Assembly: GCA_046046245.1 (NCBI GenBank)
Contig: JBJOKE010000022.1
Span: 1-64,000, forward strand
DNA: 64,000 bases
Reading direction: 5' to 3'
Source of the DNA: UBA4615 sp046046245
Lineage (GTDB): Bacteria > Pseudomonadota > Gammaproteobacteria > Burkholderiales > Burkholderiaceae_E
The position numbers and the translations under genes were made by a program. Shown here piece by piece: positions 36,429-45,429 of the stretch; position 1 is the stretch's first letter; every line of letters begins with the position of its first letter. The notes beneath the pieces were generated by a model. The model had not been told where the DNA came from. It did not search any database and saw only the letters and a list, made by a program, of their open reading frames with translations.

Positions 36429-37409
36429 TTGAGCATCGGAAGCCCGACACGACGACGGATGACGGTCCTCGCCGGCGCGACGCTCGCGCTCGGCACGGGC
36501 GCGAGCGCGCGCGCCCAGACCGCGGACCGCTTCCCGTCGCGGCCCATCACGCTGATCGTCGGCTTCGCGCCCGGCGGCGGCGGCGACATCGTGTCGCGCT
36601 GGATCGCCGACTACCTGCGCGAGCGCTGGAAGGTCGCGGTGGTCGTCGAGAACCGGCCGGGCGCCGGCGCGACCATCGCGGCCGGGCAGCTCGCACGCGC
36701 CAAGCCCGACGGCTACACGGTCGCGCTCGCCACCACCAGCCCCTTCACCGTCGCGCCGTACTTCCAGCCGGTGCAGTACGACCCGTCGAAGGACTTCACC
36801 TACCTGTTCCAGTTCCTCGTCAGCCCGCAGCCGATGTTCGTGCGCTCCGACAGCCCGCACCGCAGCTGGCAGGACCTGGTCACCTGGGCGCGCGCGAATC
36901 CGGGCCGTTTCCTCTGGTCCACCGCGGCCACCAACGGCGGCACGCACATCGCCACCGAGGCCGCGCTGCGCAGCCTCGGCATCCAGGGCACCTACGTCGC
37001 CTACAAGGGCGGCGCCGAGGTGATCACCGGCCTGCTCGCCGGCGACATCATGGCGGTGGTGTCGGACTCGTTCGGACCCTTCGCGGCCGACGGCCGCGTG
37101 CGGCTGCTCGTCGAGACGAGCCCGGACCGCTTCCCCGACTACCCGACGCTGCCCACGTTCCGCGAACTCGGCTATCCGCTGTCGGTGCGGATCTTCTACG
37201 GCCTCGCGGGGCCGGCGGGCATCCCGGCCGACGTGGTCGCCGCCTGGGAGGCCGCGGCGCAGGACATGGTGAAGTCGACCGGCTTCCAGGAGCTGATGGC
37301 GCGCCAGAAGACCGCAGCCTCCTACCAGGGCAGCGCCGAGTTCACCGCGTCGACCGTCGACGTCTACCGGCGCATGGGCAAGCTCGTGCCCGAGCTGGGC
37401 TTCAAGTGA
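36429..37409 (+). CDS. Bug-family tripartite tricarboxylate transporter receptor (first copy)
   Basis: 326 aa from TTG 36429, chosen for the CAGGAGACGACC ribosome site and for a complete twin-arginine-like signal (SPTRRRMTVLAGATLALG) ending ARAQT. The first Bug motif is FAPGGGGDIVSRWIADYL and a later one is AYKGGAEVITGLLAGDI. Bug receptors bind dicarboxylates, amides and similar ligands. No TctA/TctB membrane genes are nearby, which is common for this expanded family in Burkholderiales. Confidence 0.9.
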   Translation: MSIGSPTRRRMTVLAGATLALGTGASARAQTADRFPSRPITLIVGFAPGGGGDIVSRWIADYLRERWKVAVVVENRPGAGATIAAGQLARAKPDGYTVALATTSPFTVAPYFQPVQYDPSKDFTYLFQFLVSPQPMFVRSDSPHRSWQDLVTWARANPGRFLWSTAATNGGTHIATEAALRSLGIQGTYVAYKGGAEVITGLLAGDIMAVVSDSFGPFAADGRVRLLVETSPDRFPDYPTLPTFRELGYPLSVRIFYGLAGPAGIPADVVAAWEAAAQDMVKSTGFQELMARQKTAASYQGSAEFTASTVDVYRRMGKLVPELGFK

Positions 37410-37422
37410 CGGACGCGCGGCC

Positions 37423-38430
37423 ATGACGCCCCCCTTCGCCCGCCGCGCGTTCAATCTCGCGCTCGTCGCCGGCACGGCCGCGCTCGTCGCCCGCCCCGCC
37501 TCGGCCGGACGCGGCGTCGTCGAGGACGTGAGCGCGTATCCGTCGAAGCAGATCACGATCGTGGTCGGCTTCCCGCCGGGCGGCCCCACCGACATCCTCG
37601 CGCGGCTCGTCGCGCGCAACCTCGCCGAGGCCTGGGGCCGCCCGGTCGTCGTCGAGAACAAGCCGGGCGCGGGCTCCAACATCGCCACCGAGCAGGTGGT
37701 CCGCGCGGACACCGACGGCTACGTGCTGCTGCTGCAGACGATCGCCAACGCCACCAACACCTCGATCTACCGGACCCTGAAGTTCGACGCCCAGCGCGAC
37801 CTCGCGCCGATCGTCCAGCTGATGGCCTCGCCGAGCGTGCTGGTGGTGAACCCCGCGGTGCCGGCGAAATCGCTGAACGAGCTGATCGCGCTCGCGAAGG
37901 CGCAGCCCGGCAAGCTCAGCTTCGCGTCCACCGGGACCGGCGGCTCGCCGCACCTCGCCGGCGAGATGCTCAAGCAGCGCACCGGCATCGAGATCGTGCA
38001 CGTACCGTACAAGGGCGCGACGCCCGCGCTGAACGACGTGCTGGCCGGCACCGTGTCGATGGGCTTCATGACGCTGCTGGGCGTGGTGCAGCACATGCAG
38101 AGCGGCCGGCTGCGGCCGCTCGCGGTGGCGGGACCGAAGCGGCTGGCCGAGCTGCCCGACGTGCCGACCACCGCCGAGCTCGGCCTCGCCGACTTCCTCG
38201 TGCTGTCGTGGAACGGCCTGGCCGCGCCGGCGGGCACGCCGCGGCCGGTGATCGACAAGCTCAACCGCGAGGTCAACCGGATCCTGCAGGTGCCCGAAGT
38301 GAGGAGGCAGCTCGAGGCGCTCGGCGCCGAGCCGGGCGGCGGCAGCGTCGAGGACTACACGCGCTTCATCCAGGCGGAGACCACGCGCTGGGCCGCGGTC
38401 GTGAAGTCGGCCAACGTCACGCTGGACTGA
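37423..38430 (+). CDS. Bug-family tripartite tricarboxylate transporter receptor (second copy)
   Basis: 335 aa, thirteen bases after the first copy. An exported N-terminus (ALVAGTAALVARPASA) is followed by FPPGGPTDILARLVARNL, VENKPGAGSNIATEQV and PYKGATPALNDVLAGTVSMGF, cited as separate motifs of the Bug family. It differs substantially from the first copy, so this is an old pair rather than a recent duplication. Seven bases before the asparaginase-like gene. Confidence 0.93.
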   Translation: MTPPFARRAFNLALVAGTAALVARPASAGRGVVEDVSAYPSKQITIVVGFPPGGPTDILARLVARNLAEAWGRPVVVENKPGAGSNIATEQVVRADTDGYVLLLQTIANATNTSIYRTLKFDAQRDLAPIVQLMASPSVLVVNPAVPAKSLNELIALAKAQPGKLSFASTGTGGSPHLAGEMLKQRTGIEIVHVPYKGATPALNDVLAGTVSMGFMTLLGVVQHMQSGRLRPLAVAGPKRLAELPDVPTTAELGLADFLVLSWNGLAAPAGTPRPVIDKLNREVNRILQVPEVRRQLEALGAEPGGGSVEDYTRFIQAETTRWAAVVKSANVTLD

Positions 38431-38437
38431 GTCACCG

Positions 38438-39433
38438 ATGCCCGCCGCCACGCCCGCCGACGCGACGCGCTGCGCGCTGGTCACCACCGGCGGCACCATC
38501 GTCTCGCGCATCGACCCGGCCACCGGGCTCGCGATGCCGGTGCTCTCCGGCGACGAGCTGCTGCGCACCCTCGGCGACGGCATCGGGCCGATCGAGGTGC
38601 ACGACTTCTGCCGCGTCGCCTCGCCGCAGCTCGGCCCCGAGCACTGGGTGGGCCTGCACGCGCTCACCAGCGCGCTGCTCGCACGAGACGACATCCACGG
38701 GATCGTGGTCACCCACGGCACCAGCACCCTCGAGGACACCGCCTGGTTCCTGGACCTGACGCTGCGCACCGACAAGCCGGTGGTGCTGACCGGCGCGCAG
38801 CGCAACGCGTCGGCCCCCGACTTCGACGGCCCGCGCAACCTGCGCGCTGCGCTCGCGGTCAGCCGGTCGCCGGCGGCCCGCGGGCTCGGCGTGCTGGTCA
38901 CGCTCAACGAGCACGTTAACGCGGCGCGCGAGGCGACCAAGACCCACACCCGCGACGTCGAGACCTTCCAGTCGGGCGAGTGGGGCTACCTCGGCTCGGT
39001 GGAGGGCGACGCGGTCCGCTTCCACCGTGCGCCGCTGCGGCGGCTGCACGTGCCGCTGGTCGCGACGACGCTGCCCGAGGTGGAGATCGTCTCGATGTTC
39101 CCCGGCGCCACCGGCGCGATGGTCCGCGCGGCCGCCGACGCGGGCGCGCGGGGGATCGTCGTGCAGGCGGTCGCCTCCGGGCACGTGAACGCGGCGATGG
39201 AGGCCGCGATCGTCGACGTGCTCGCGCGCGACATCGCGGTGGTGGTGTCCACGCGCATCCCGCGCGGCGGCACGCGGACGGGCTACGGCTTCCCGGGCTC
39301 GTCGCGGCGGCTGGTCGACGCGGGCGCGGTGCTCGCGGGCGACCTCTCGCCGTGGAAGGGCCGGATCGTGCTGATGCTCGCGCTGCAGCGCGGGCCGGTG
39401 GCGCGCGAGACGCTGGCGGCGCTGTTCGGCTGA
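38438..39433 (+). CDS. Asparaginase-like amidohydrolase with altered HGT motif
   Basis: 331 aa, no signal peptide, therefore cytoplasmic. The first catalytic threonine is in VTTGGTI (residues 16-21, Thr17 or Thr20). The second motif reads HGTSTLED (93-100), where ordinary asparaginases have HGTDT: the triad aspartate is a serine here. The lysine equivalent is Lys168 in ATKTHTRDVETFQS. It probably hydrolyses a side-chain or free amide, but the substitution argues against assuming L-asparagine. Operon with two Bug receptors, which may import its substrate. Confidence 0.82.
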   Translation: MPAATPADATRCALVTTGGTIVSRIDPATGLAMPVLSGDELLRTLGDGIGPIEVHDFCRVASPQLGPEHWVGLHALTSALLARDDIHGIVVTHGTSTLEDTAWFLDLTLRTDKPVVLTGAQRNASAPDFDGPRNLRAALAVSRSPAARGLGVLVTLNEHVNAAREATKTHTRDVETFQSGEWGYLGSVEGDAVRFHRAPLRRLHVPLVATTLPEVEIVSMFPGATGAMVRAAADAGARGIVVQAVASGHVNAAMEAAIVDVLARDIAVVVSTRIPRGGTRTGYGFPGSSRRLVDAGAVLAGDLSPWKGRIVLMLALQRGPVARETLAALFG

Positions 39434-39513
39434 GCGGTCGGCGCGGCCGCGGATCGCCGCAGGCGGCGACGTGGGACGCACCGCCGGTGCAACAGGGTGG
39501 CGGATCGTCGGCG

Positions 39514-40632
39514 TCAGGCGCGCGTGAGCTCGAAGCCGCCGACCTCGAACGTCGCGCCGTTCACCACCGCCTCCACCCGGTGTGCGCCCGGGTGGTGCGT
39601 CCGCGTCGTCCGCTGCGCGAGCGACAGCGTCTTCGAGAACGCGGCGACCTCGCCCCCGGCGAGCTCGACCGTCGACAGCTTGAACACCTTCGCCCGCGTC
39701 GGCTCGCCGCGAGCGTCCGCGTACGTGATCCGCAGGTCCACCAGCAGCCGCTGCGCGCCGCGCGTCGTCGCGGCCAGCTCGAACGCGATCCGCACCGCAC
39801 CGCCGATCGGCACCCGCGCCGGCGCGATCGAGGCCGCCCGAAGCGCGACCCGCGCCCGCTCGCCGAACCCGAGCACCGTCAGCGCATGCGGATCGCCGCG
39901 CTTCACCAGTGTCCTGAGCGCATGACGGATCAGTCGGATCCGCGCGGGCGGCGCACCCTCCGCCCACCGCGTGCACAGGTCCACCAGCAGCGCCGGATCC
40001 GCGCGCCCGAGGTCGTTCAGGTGGTTCGCCACCGAGCGCCGCACGTACTCGTCCGGATCGTCGCGCAGCCGCTCGAGCAGCGCGATCACCGGGCGCGGAT
40101 CGCGCTCGAACACCGTGAGCCGCGACGCCCACGGCAGCCGCGGCCGCGTGCCCTCGGACACCAGCCGGCGCACGTGCACGCTCGGGTCCTCGGCCCATCG
40201 CCCGAGCACGCGCAGCATCGCGTCGGGATGCCGCTCGATGAACGGCCGCACGCCGAACTCGCAGCTGAAGCGCTGGGTGATCGCGTGCATCGCACGGACC
40301 GAGTCGTCGAGGTGCTCGAGCCCGCGCTCGGCCACCCAGTAGACGAAGGGCAGGTGCAGGAAGGGCGCCATGCCCTGCCCCATCGCGGACGCGACGGGGG
40401 GACCGAGCGAGCGCAGCACCACGTCGACCGCATCGGCGTAGCGCTCGGGCAGGTGATCGCCGAGCGCCCGCGCGACCTGCCTCGCCCGCGGCAGCAGCTC
40501 GAGGTCCTCGTACCCGCGCAGCGCCTGCGCGACGAACGCGGGCGTGGCGAAGGTCGGATGCACCCGCTCGATCATCGCGGCGATCCGCCGCGGGATCTCG
40601 GGGCCGTACTGCGCCTTCAGCGGCTCGGCCAT
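39514..40632 (-). CDS. DNA alkylation repair protein, AlkC-like
   Basis: 372 aa. The N-terminal 240 residues are HEAT-like helical repeats (for example RDDPDEYVRRSVANHLNDL), as in AlkC/AlkD DNA glycosylases that remove 3-methyladenine. The last 100 residues (VPIGGAVRIAFELAATTRG to VGGFELT) look like the Ig-like domain that distinguishes AlkC from AlkD. It ends 22 bases from the PLP enzyme gene and may be co-transcribed with it, without obvious functional link. Confidence 0.82.
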   Translation of the reverse strand: MAEPLKAQYGPEIPRRIAAMIERVHPTFATPAFVAQALRGYEDLELLPRARQVARALGDHLPERYADAVDVVLRSLGPPVASAMGQGMAPFLHLPFVYWVAERGLEHLDDSVRAMHAITQRFSCEFGVRPFIERHPDAMLRVLGRWAEDPSVHVRRLVSEGTRPRLPWASRLTVFERDPRPVIALLERLRDDPDEYVRRSVANHLNDLGRADPALLVDLCTRWAEGAPPARIRLIRHALRTLVKRGDPHALTVLGFGERARVALRAASIAPARVPIGGAVRIAFELAATTRGAQRLLVDLRITYADARGEPTRAKVFKLSTVELAGGEVAAFSKTLSLAQRTTRTHHPGAHRVEAVVNGATFEVGGFELTRA

Positions 40633-40654
40633 CGCGCGGTCGGCGCGCCCCGCT

Positions 40655-41887
40655 TCAGCCCGCGCGCGCCATCGCCGCGAGCCCCTCGTCGAGGTCGGCG
40701 ATCAGGTCGGCCGCATCCTCGAGCCCGCAGTGGATGCGCACCAGCGGCCCGCCGGTCCAGGGCTTCACCGTGCGGATCGAACCGATGTTCGCCGGCATGA
40801 TCAGGCTCTCGAAGCCGCCCCACGAATAACCGATCCTGAAGAACCGCCGACGCTCGCACAGCGCCGCGAGCTGCGCCTTCGTCGCGGCCTTCAGCTCGAA
40901 CGAGAACAGGCCGCTCGAGCCGGAGAAGTCGCGCTGCCACAGCGCGTGCTGCGGATGCGAGGGCAGCGCGGGGTGCAGCACGCTCGCCACCTCGGGCCGG
41001 CCCTCGAGCCAGCGCGCGACCTCGAGCGCGGTGACCTCGTGGCGTCGCATCCGCACCTCGGCGGTCCGCAGGCCGCGCAGCGCGAGGAACGCGTCGTCGC
41101 CGCCCACGCAGACGCCGAGCTGCTTGACCGCGTGCCACAGCGTCAGCCAGTGCTCTTCGCGAACCACCGCCGCGCCCATCAGGAAGTCCGCGTGGCCGCC
41201 CCAGTACTTGGTGAGCGGCAGCAGCGAGACGTCCACCCCCCAGTCGAAGGGCCGCGCGAAGGCCGGCGAGGCCCACGCGTTGTCGATCATCGTCAGCACG
41301 CCGCGGGCGCGCGCGACGGCGCACATCGCCGGCACGTCCTGGATCTCGAAGGTGTAGCTGCCCGGGCTCTCGAGGTAGAGCACGCGGGTGTTGGGACGCA
41401 GCAGCGCCTCGATGCCGGCGCCGATCGACGGGTCGTAGAACTCGGTCTCGACGCCGTAGCGCCTGAGCATCGTCGACGCGAAGCCGCGCGCCGGCCCGTA
41501 GACCGAATCGCTCATCAGCACGTGGTCGCCGGGCGAGCAGTAGGCGAGCAGCGGCACCGAGATCGCGGCGAGCCCCGAGGGCATCAGCGCGGCGCGGCAC
41601 CGGTGCGGCGCGCCCTCGACCTCGGCGAGCGCGTCCATCAGCGCCATCGTGGTGGGCGTGCCGCTGGTGGCGTAGGTGGTCCGGTGCGGCTCGCCGGCGT
41701 AGGACGCGGCCCCCTCGGCGTCGGCCTGCGCGAGCGTGTCGAACAGCACGCTGGAGGCGCGGGTCACCGGCAGGTTCACGGTGGCCACCGGGCGGTCGAA
41801 GTGGCGGCCGGCGGCGACGAGGCGCGACGACGGCGAGGGCGACGCGGGCGCGTCGGCGGCAGGGCGATCGGCGGGGGGCGTGCTCAT
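40655..41887 (-). CDS. metC: Cystathionine beta-lyase-type PLP enzyme
   Basis: 410 aa, gamma family of PLP enzymes. The cofactor lysine is Lys227 in LLPLTKYWGGHAD, the ring-stacking pair is in MSDSVYGPARGFAS, and Asp in TMIDNAWASP (200-208) holds the pyridine nitrogen. YAGEPHRTTYATSGTPTT is the N-terminal beta-lyase motif. It probably cleaves cystathionine to homocysteine, pyruvate and ammonia; a C-S lyase for other thioethers is possible. A perfect TATAAT lies seven bases before the ATG. Confidence 0.85.
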   Translation of the reverse strand: MSTPPADRPAADAPASPSPSSRLVAAGRHFDRPVATVNLPVTRASSVLFDTLAQADAEGAASYAGEPHRTTYATSGTPTTMALMDALAEVEGAPHRCRAALMPSGLAAISVPLLAYCSPGDHVLMSDSVYGPARGFASTMLRRYGVETEFYDPSIGAGIEALLRPNTRVLYLESPGSYTFEIQDVPAMCAVARARGVLTMIDNAWASPAFARPFDWGVDVSLLPLTKYWGGHADFLMGAAVVREEHWLTLWHAVKQLGVCVGGDDAFLALRGLRTAEVRMRRHEVTALEVARWLEGRPEVASVLHPALPSHPQHALWQRDFSGSSGLFSFELKAATKAQLAALCERRRFFRIGYSWGGFESLIMPANIGSIRTVKPWTGGPLVRIHCGLEDAADLIADLDEGLAAMARAG

Positions 41888-41893
41888 CGCCCG

Positions 41894-41899
41894 ATTATA
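41894..41899 (-). promoter_or_regulatory. Consensus -10 (TATAAT) of the metC-like gene
   Basis: A perfect TATAAT on the minus strand, the best -10 in the window. Expected transcription start is at about 41887, the A of the start codon itself, so the mRNA may be leaderless. A -35 is not obvious. Confidence 0.5.
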
Positions 41900-41915
41900 G
41901 GGGCCGGGTCCCGCG

Positions 41916-41924
41916 TGCTAGCCT
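41916..41924 (+). promoter_or_regulatory. Possible extended -10 of the 14-helix MFS gene
   Basis: TGCTAGCCT (TGn plus a weak TAGCCT) ends 12 bases before ATG 41937 with no ribosome site between them, echoing the arrangement at 20306-20325. Confidence 0.25.
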
Positions 41925-41936
41925 GCCGCCTCCCCC

Positions 41937-43406
41937 ATGGACACACGCCCCACCGACCCGCGCCGCGTCCTCGTCGGCGTGATGCTCGTGCTGCTGCTCG
42001 GCGCGATCAACCAGACGATCGTCGCCGTCGCGCTGCCCCGGATCGCCGACCGCCTCGACGGCTTCGGGCTGATCGCGTGGGTGATCAGCGGCTACCTGGT
42101 GGCCGCCACCGTCGTCACGCCGATCTACGGCAAGCTCTTCGACCGGTACGGCGTGCGCCGCGTGCTGGCCGTCGCGATCGGGCTCTTCGCGCTCGGATCG
42201 CTCGGCTGCGCGCTGTCGTTCACGATGCCGATGCTGGTGGGCTTCCGAGTGCTGCAGGGCATCGGCGGCGGCGGGCTGATCTCGGGCTCGCACGCGGCGA
42301 TCGCGCTCACCGTCTCGCCGCGCGAACGCGGCCGCTACCAGGCCTACTTCAGCAGCATGTTCGCGCTCGCGAGCGTGCTCGGGCCGGTCGCCGGCGGCTG
42401 GCTCACCGAGGGGCTGTCGTGGCAGTGGGTGTTCGCCGCGAACCTGCCGCTGTCGGTGGCGGCGCTCGCGGCCACGCAGTCGCGGCTCCGGCCGCTGCCG
42501 GTGCCGGGCCGGCGCGCGCCGATCGACGGGCCGGGCGCGCTGCTGCTGTCGCTGGGGCTCGCCGCGGTGCTGATCGCGATCACCCGCGCGGGCCAGGGCC
42601 AGCCCTGGTTCGACGCGGCGAACCTCGCCTGGATCGGTTCGGGCGTGCTGCTGCTCGCAGGCTACGCGTGGCGCGAGCGCGGCGTCGAGGATCCGGTGCT
42701 GCCGCTGCCGCTGCTGAGGAACCGCGTGGTCACGCTCGGCCTGCTCACGCAGTTCATCGCGCACGGCACGCTGATCACGCTGACGGTGATGGTGCCGCTC
42801 GAGTCGCAGCTCGTCGCGGGGCTGGCGCCGGCGGCCGCCGCCTCGCAGCTGGTGGCGCTGTCGCTCGGGCCGCCGGTGGGCTCGATGATCGCCGGCCGCA
42901 CGATGGCGGCCACCGGCCGCTACCGGCCGCAGCAGACGATCGGCGCACTGGGCGTCGCGATCGCGGTCTTCGCGCTCGCCGCCGCGCTGCACTGGGACGC
43001 GCCGCACTGGGTCGCGGTCGCGCTGCTCTTCGTGACGGGCGTGTGCTTCGGGCTGCAGTTCCCGACGACGCTGGTCGCGCTCCAGAGCGCCGCGCCCGTC
43101 GAGCACCTGGGCGCGGCGATCGCCGCGGTGAACTTCGCCCGGTCGCTCGGCGGTGCGCTGGGGATCGCGCTGCTGTCGACGATGCTGCTCGAGCTGCTGA
43201 GGCGCGGCGCGCCCGAGCTCGCGCAGGTGAACGCCGGCGCCGACGTGATGCGCGCGCTGACCGCGACCGACGCCGACGCGCTGCGCGCCCGGATGCAGCC
43301 GGTGGCCGAGGACGCGTTCGTCGCGATCTTCGCGACCTGCGCGGCCGGCAGCCTCGTGGTGCTCGCGCTGTTCCGCGCGATGCCCGAGCGGCCGCTGCGC
43401 GGCTGA
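41937..43406 (+). CDS. 14-helix MFS multidrug efflux transporter (EmrB/QacA type)
   Basis: 489 aa with about fourteen helices, the DHA2 pattern. Features are LLGAINQTIVAVALPRIADRL, cited in part, motif A GKLFDRYGVRRVLAV, and motif C-like VLGPVAGGWLTEGLSWQWVF, cited in part. It should export drugs or toxic metabolites by proton antiport. It has no accompanying membrane-fusion gene, unlike emrAB. Divergent from the metC-like gene across 49 bases. Confidence 0.88.
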   Translation: MDTRPTDPRRVLVGVMLVLLLGAINQTIVAVALPRIADRLDGFGLIAWVISGYLVAATVVTPIYGKLFDRYGVRRVLAVAIGLFALGSLGCALSFTMPMLVGFRVLQGIGGGGLISGSHAAIALTVSPRERGRYQAYFSSMFALASVLGPVAGGWLTEGLSWQWVFAANLPLSVAALAATQSRLRPLPVPGRRAPIDGPGALLLSLGLAAVLIAITRAGQGQPWFDAANLAWIGSGVLLLAGYAWRERGVEDPVLPLPLLRNRVVTLGLLTQFIAHGTLITLTVMVPLESQLVAGLAPAAAASQLVALSLGPPVGSMIAGRTMAATGRYRPQQTIGALGVAIAVFALAAALHWDAPHWVAVALLFVTGVCFGLQFPTTLVALQSAAPVEHLGAAIAAVNFARSLGGALGIALLSTMLLELLRRGAPELAQVNAGADVMRALTATDADALRARMQPVAEDAFVAIFATCAAGSLVVLALFRAMPERPLRG

Positions 43407-43426
43407 GCCCCGCGCCGCCGACGACA

Positions 43427-43461
43427 CGCGCCGCGGCCCGGCGCCGATCGCCCGCGGCGCG
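43427..43461. terminator. Hairpin after the MFS gene
   Basis: CGCGCCGCGG at 43427-43436 pairs over ten bases with CCGCGGCGCG at 43452-43461, leaving a 15-base loop. It is 20 bases past the MFS stop and upstream of the min promoter region. No U tract, so factor-independent termination is uncertain. Confidence 0.4.
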
Positions 43462-43526
43462 AGCTCGGCCGTGCCGCCGGGGCGAAAAGACGCGCCGCCG
43501 ATCCGGGAAGCGGTCGCCGCGCGGGG

Positions 43527-43532
43527 TACAAT
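43527..43532 (+). promoter_or_regulatory. Possible -10 element of the minCDE operon
   Basis: TACAAT, five of six consensus bases, 138 bases before the minC start. It is the only AT-rich hexamer of this quality in the 264-base gap between the MFS gene and minC. No good -35. Confidence 0.35.
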
Positions 43533-43670
43533 CGCGTCCGTCTCGTCGTATCCGAGTGCCGCGCCGCCGCGCTCGCGCATCGCCGCGACGGCGCGCCGCC
43601 CCGGGCGGAATCGCGTCGTCATGGCGGGTGCGCGGCGCCGGGCGCTCCGCCCGTTCCCACGTCCCGGTCG

Positions 43671-44516
43671 ATGTCCGAGCCCACTGCCGATCCGTCGTCG
43701 TCCGCATCCGCGGGCGCCTCGTCCGCTTCGCCGCTGCGCACGCCCGCACGGCCTGCATGCGAGTTCAAGGGCCTGTCGCACCCTGCGCTGCGGCTGGTCC
43801 TGCACGAGCCGGACGCCGCCGCGCTCGGCTCGGCGCTGGACGCGATGCTCGGCGAGGACGCGAGTGCGTTCGAGTGGGAGCCCGTGGTGATCGACGCGTC
43901 GCGGGTCGCGCAGGCCGAGTCGCTCGACGTGGCCGCGCTGGTGGCGCGGCTGCGCGCGTCGCGACTGCACCCGGTGGCGCTGGCCGGCGCGAACCCGGCG
44001 CTGCGCGAGGCGGCCGAGCGGCTGCAGCTGGGCTGGACCTCGCCGCCCCCCGAGCGGCGCGCGAAGGCCGAGCCCGAGCCCGCTCCGGCCGCGGAGGCTG
44101 CGGCCCCGCCGGCTGCGGAGGCGGCGCTCCCGCCCGCCGCCGAGGCCGAGTCCGCGCCGCCGCCGAAGCCTGCCGCGCCGCCGAACGCGATGGTGGTCGA
44201 GCGGCCGGTGCGTTCGGGGCAGCAGGTCTACGCGCGCGAGCGCGACCTGGTGGTGATCGGCGACGTGTCGCCGGGCGCCGAGGTGATCGCCGACGGCCAC
44301 GTGCACGTCTACGGCACGCTCGGCGGCCGGGCGATCGCCGGCGCGCGCGGGCGGCGCGACGCCGGCATCTTCACGCTCGGCCTGCGGGCCGAGCTGGTGG
44401 CCGTGTGCGGCATCTACCGCACGTTCGAGGACGGACCGCCCGCGCAGCACGCAGGCAAGCCCGTCCGGATCTCGCTGGAGGCGGACGCCGACACGCTGTC
44501 GCTGCGGCCGCTGTAG
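43671..44516 (+). CDS. minC: Septum site-determining protein MinC
   Basis: 281 aa, longer than the E. coli protein because of an alanine/proline/glutamate-rich linker (about residues 125-165). The N-terminal domain (KGLSHPALRLVLHEPD) would interact with FtsZ; the C-terminal beta-helix (GQQVYARERDLVVIGDVSPGAEVIADGHVHVYG, cited as VIGDVSPGAEVIADGHVHVYG in shorter parts: GDVSPGAEV and DGHVHVYG) binds MinD and the septum. It prevents polar division. First gene of minCDE. Confidence 0.95.
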   Translation: MSEPTADPSSSASAGASSASPLRTPARPACEFKGLSHPALRLVLHEPDAAALGSALDAMLGEDASAFEWEPVVIDASRVAQAESLDVAALVARLRASRLHPVALAGANPALREAAERLQLGWTSPPPERRAKAEPEPAPAAEAAAPPAAEAALPPAAEAESAPPPKPAAPPNAMVVERPVRSGQQVYARERDLVVIGDVSPGAEVIADGHVHVYGTLGGRAIAGARGRRDAGIFTLGLRAELVAVCGIYRTFEDGPPAQHAGKPVRISLEADADTLSLRPL

Positions 44517-44584
44517 GACGGAACGGGACGGGGCTCGCGGGCCCTGCCGGAGAACACACCCTGGACGGGGGAAGGAAGCGCCTG

Positions 44585-45418
44585 ATGAGTGAAGTGATCG
44601 TGGTGACGTCGGGCAAGGGCGGCGTCGGCAAGACGACGACGTCCGCCAACCTGTCGGCCGGCCTCGCGCTGCGGGGCAAGAAGGTGGCCGTGATCGACTT
44701 CGACGTCGGCCTCCGGAATCTCGACCTGGTGATGGGCTGCGAGCGGCGCGTGGTCTACGACTTCGTCAACGTCATCAACGGCGAGGCGACGCTCAACCAG
44801 GCGCTGATCCGCGACAAGAACGCGCAGAACCTCTACATCCTCCCGGCCTCGCAGACGCGGGACAAGGAGGCGCTGACCGAGGCCGGCGTCGAGAAGGTCA
44901 TCAAGGACCTCAAGGCGATGGGCTTCGACTACATCGTCTGCGACTCGCCGGCCGGCATCGAGAACGGCGCGATCATGGCGCTGACCTTCGCCGACCACGC
45001 CATCGTCGTCGTGAACCCCGAGGTCTCGTCGGTGCGCGACTCGGACCGGATCATCGGCATCCTGCAGTCGCGCTCGCGGCGCGCGAAGGAAGGCCGCGAG
45101 CCGGTCCAGGAGCGGCTGCTGATCACCCGCTACAGCCCCAGGCGCGTGCGCGCCGGCGAGATGCTGTCCTACCTCGACATCCTCGAGATCCTGAAGGTGC
45201 CGCTGCTCGGCGTGATCCCCGAGTCGCAGCGCGTGCTGGAGTCGTCGAACGCGGGCGTGCCCGCCGTCCACGAGACCGCCACCGAGGTCGCCCAGGCCTA
45301 TGGCGACGCGATCGACCGCTTCCTCGGCAAGCAGGTGCCCCTGCGCTTCGTCTCCGACGACGACAAGGGCTTCTTCCGCCGCCTGCTCGATTCGATGGGC
45401 GGCCGCAAGGCGGCCTGA
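44585..45418 (+). CDS. minD: Septum site-determining ATPase MinD
   Basis: 277 aa by coordinates. Deviant Walker A GKGGVGKTT begins at residue 10; FDVGLRNLD and DSPAGIE are the switch regions. The C-terminal amphipathic helix (KGFFRRLLDSMGG) attaches MinD-ATP to the membrane. It recruits MinC and oscillates under MinE. Eleven bases separate it from minE, with a GAAGGAGG ribosome site between them. Confidence 0.98.
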   Translation: MSEVIVVTSGKGGVGKTTTSANLSAGLALRGKKVAVIDFDVGLRNLDLVMGCERRVVYDFVNVINGEATLNQALIRDKNAQNLYILPASQTRDKEALTEAGVEKVIKDLKAMGFDYIVCDSPAGIENGAIMALTFADHAIVVVNPEVSSVRDSDRIIGILQSRSRRAKEGREPVQERLLITRYSPRRVRAGEMLSYLDILEILKVPLLGVIPESQRVLESSNAGVPAVHETATEVAQAYGDAIDRFLGKQVPLRFVSDDDKGFFRRLLDSMGGRKAA

Positions 45419-45429
45419 AGGAGGCTCCG

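Noticed and set aside
40544..45418. A 1624-codon open frame spanning several genes on the plus strand
   Set aside because: Only its last 277 codons (MinD) are real; the rest is a shadow of genes on both strands, low in complexity and rich in Arg/Ala, as is common when GC at third positions is extreme.
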